A stretch of 64,000 bases of DNA from positions 1 through 64,000 of the forward strand of contig NZ_JBNGPA010000031.1 in assembly GCF_050589845.1 (NCBI RefSeq). The letters are read 5' to 3'. This document shows positions 63,586-64,000 of this stretch, piece after piece (position 1 is the stretch's first letter; each line of letters opens with the position of its first letter). This DNA is from Carboxylicivirga agarovorans. Lineage in GTDB: Bacteria > Bacteroidota > Bacteroidia > Bacteroidales > Marinilabiliaceae. The translations under genes were made by a program, and so were the position numbers. Under the pieces are notes generated by a model. The model did not search any database. It saw nothing but the letters and a program-made list of their open reading frames with translations, and was not told where the DNA came from.

Positions 63586-63695
63586 AAACTCAGACTAAAT
63601 TCAGACCAAACTCAGACCAAACTCAGATTAAATTCGACTCGAGCTGAATTTAACATGAGTTTAATATGACTTTATTATGAATTAAGTATGTTATT
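63586..63695. repeat. 11-bp phased array with central dyad
   Basis: Five consecutive 11-mers of type AAACTCAGACC (63586-63640) meet five 11-mers in inverted sense (GAGCTGAATTT, AACATGAGTTT, AATATGACTTT and two decayed ones, 63641-63695) at a central CTCGAG. The period equals about one helical turn. Confidence 0.75.
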
Positions 63696-63802
63696 GGTCA
63701 TAAGGTGTCATAATGGGTGCATAAACCTGCTAATTGAAAAAATAGAATGACTCCAGGTTTGTTATTGACACTTTTCACATCGTATTAACAACAGGTTTAT
63801 TG

Positions 63803-63830
63803 TTTGAGTGCGAGTCATCTTATAGATTTG
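63803..63830 (+). promoter_or_regulatory. Promoter of the terminal partial gene
   Basis: TTTG (63803-63806), a 16-nt spacer and TAGATTTG (63823-63830) resemble a Bacteroidota promoter, with a shorter spacer than usual, 20 bp ahead of the ATG at 63851. Confidence 0.5.
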
Positions 63831-63850
63831 TAGCGACAAAATGAAGACAT

Positions 63851-64000
63851 ATGACTCACACAAACAGAACGGGTAGCATTTACAGCTATTTGTTGATTTT
63901 TCTATTATTACTCGCTGTGGCAATAAGGGGAGGAGCCGATTTTGAGTGGTTGAAATCCTCTGATGAGCCGGTTTATTCCCTAAGCGATATTCAGCAGGTG
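63851..64000 (+). CDS. N-terminal part of a membrane protein, cut by window end
   Basis: The frame is open from the ATG at 63851 to the last base, giving 50 residues. A polar start is followed by one hydrophobic helix (YSYLLIFLLLLAVAI), then a soluble part beginning RGGADFEWLKSSDEPVYSLSD. No family can be named from this much. An ATG at 63841 is in another frame and stops quickly. Confidence 0.6.
   Translation, partial: MTHTNRTGSIYSYLLIFLLLLAVAIRGGADFEWLKSSDEPVYSLSDIQQV

Noticed and set aside
1..64000. tRNA or rRNA genes
   Set aside because: I looked for conserved T-loop and acceptor patterns and rRNA motifs in the larger intergenic gaps and found none; a tRNAscan run would settle this.

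Overview
The window looks like chromosomal DNA of a Bacteroidota bacterium, most likely a gliding or T9SS-positive, carotenoid-making member of the Bacteroidales/Marinilabiliales. The reasons are the porP-gldK-gldL-gldM-gldN block beside topA, TlpA/DUF4369 lipoproteins, GH92 alpha-mannosidases, LtaS-like sulfatase-fold proteins, and many candidate TAnnTTTG minus-7 promoter boxes. The species cannot be fixed from sequence reading alone.

Layout. 1-550: a dispersed intergenic repeat, with no gene. 0.5-4.4 kb: small housekeeping genes (flavin split-barrel protein, YbaK-type deacylase, TlpA-like thioredoxin, pyrH). 4.5-14.0 kb (minus strand): type IX secretion core gldN/M/L/K and a PorP/SprF protein, then an arginase-fold protein with degraded metal motifs, then topA. 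14.3-23.3 kb: a class A PBP, a KAS III-like enzyme, an LpxH-like hydrolase, two thioredoxin-fold lipoproteins without a CXXC, and a long-chain acyl-CoA ligase. 23.6-27.9 kb: carotenoid genes crtI-crtB-(unknown exported protein)-crtZ in a stop/start-overlapping operon, followed by a CrtYcd-type lycopene cyclase. 27.9-29.95 kb: a 2.1-kb gene-free region. 29.95-38.8 kb: surface-polymer genes (GT2, GT4, GT90, CDP-glycerol glycerophosphotransferase, a HIT-TagD fusion, GT4, an LtaS-like enzyme). 38.8-48.9 kb: U32 peptidase-like RNA-modification protein, DUF2797 protein, a phosphodiesterase-fold protein with GH92, a BPL_N-HEAT lipoprotein, histidine phosphatase, methyltransferase and glutamine amidotransferase. 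49-55.1 kb: TPR/SnoaL protein, second GH92, ROK kinase and a likely outer-membrane protein. 55.3-62.0 kb: a TetR-TolC-HlyD-RND efflux operon. 62.0-64.0 kb: an MsrQ-like membrane protein, three more copies of the dispersed repeat, an 11-bp phased dyad array, and the start of a membrane protein cut by the window end.

The most unusual region is 28.43-29.78 kb. It holds at least eight stem-loop units of about 75 nt, spaced about 160 nt apart and all in the same orientation. In each, a 12-14 nt 5' arm of the type GAGCAGGACATCA pairs with a 3' arm of the type TGATGTTCCTGCTC; most units end in a T-run. The divergent units keep pairing through G-U wobbles and compensatory changes, which points to RNA structure. 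Ahead of the array lies a 69-bp direct repeat (28012 and 28295), each copy carrying a TGCGTA-type palindrome at a fixed distance from a CAnCTTTG box. The whole block precedes the glycosyltransferase genes. It could be a multicopy small-RNA locus or a multi-hairpin leader controlling the surface-polymer cluster. I know of no described system that matches it, but I could not search Rfam or genomes.

Functionally, the polymer genes suggest that this Gram-negative builds a glycerol-phosphate-modified surface glycan: CDP-glycerol would be made by the TagD domain and used by the CDP-glycerol transferase, with a possible phosphatidylglycerol route through the LtaS-like enzyme. The GH92, ROK and EEP genes suggest mannoside processing.
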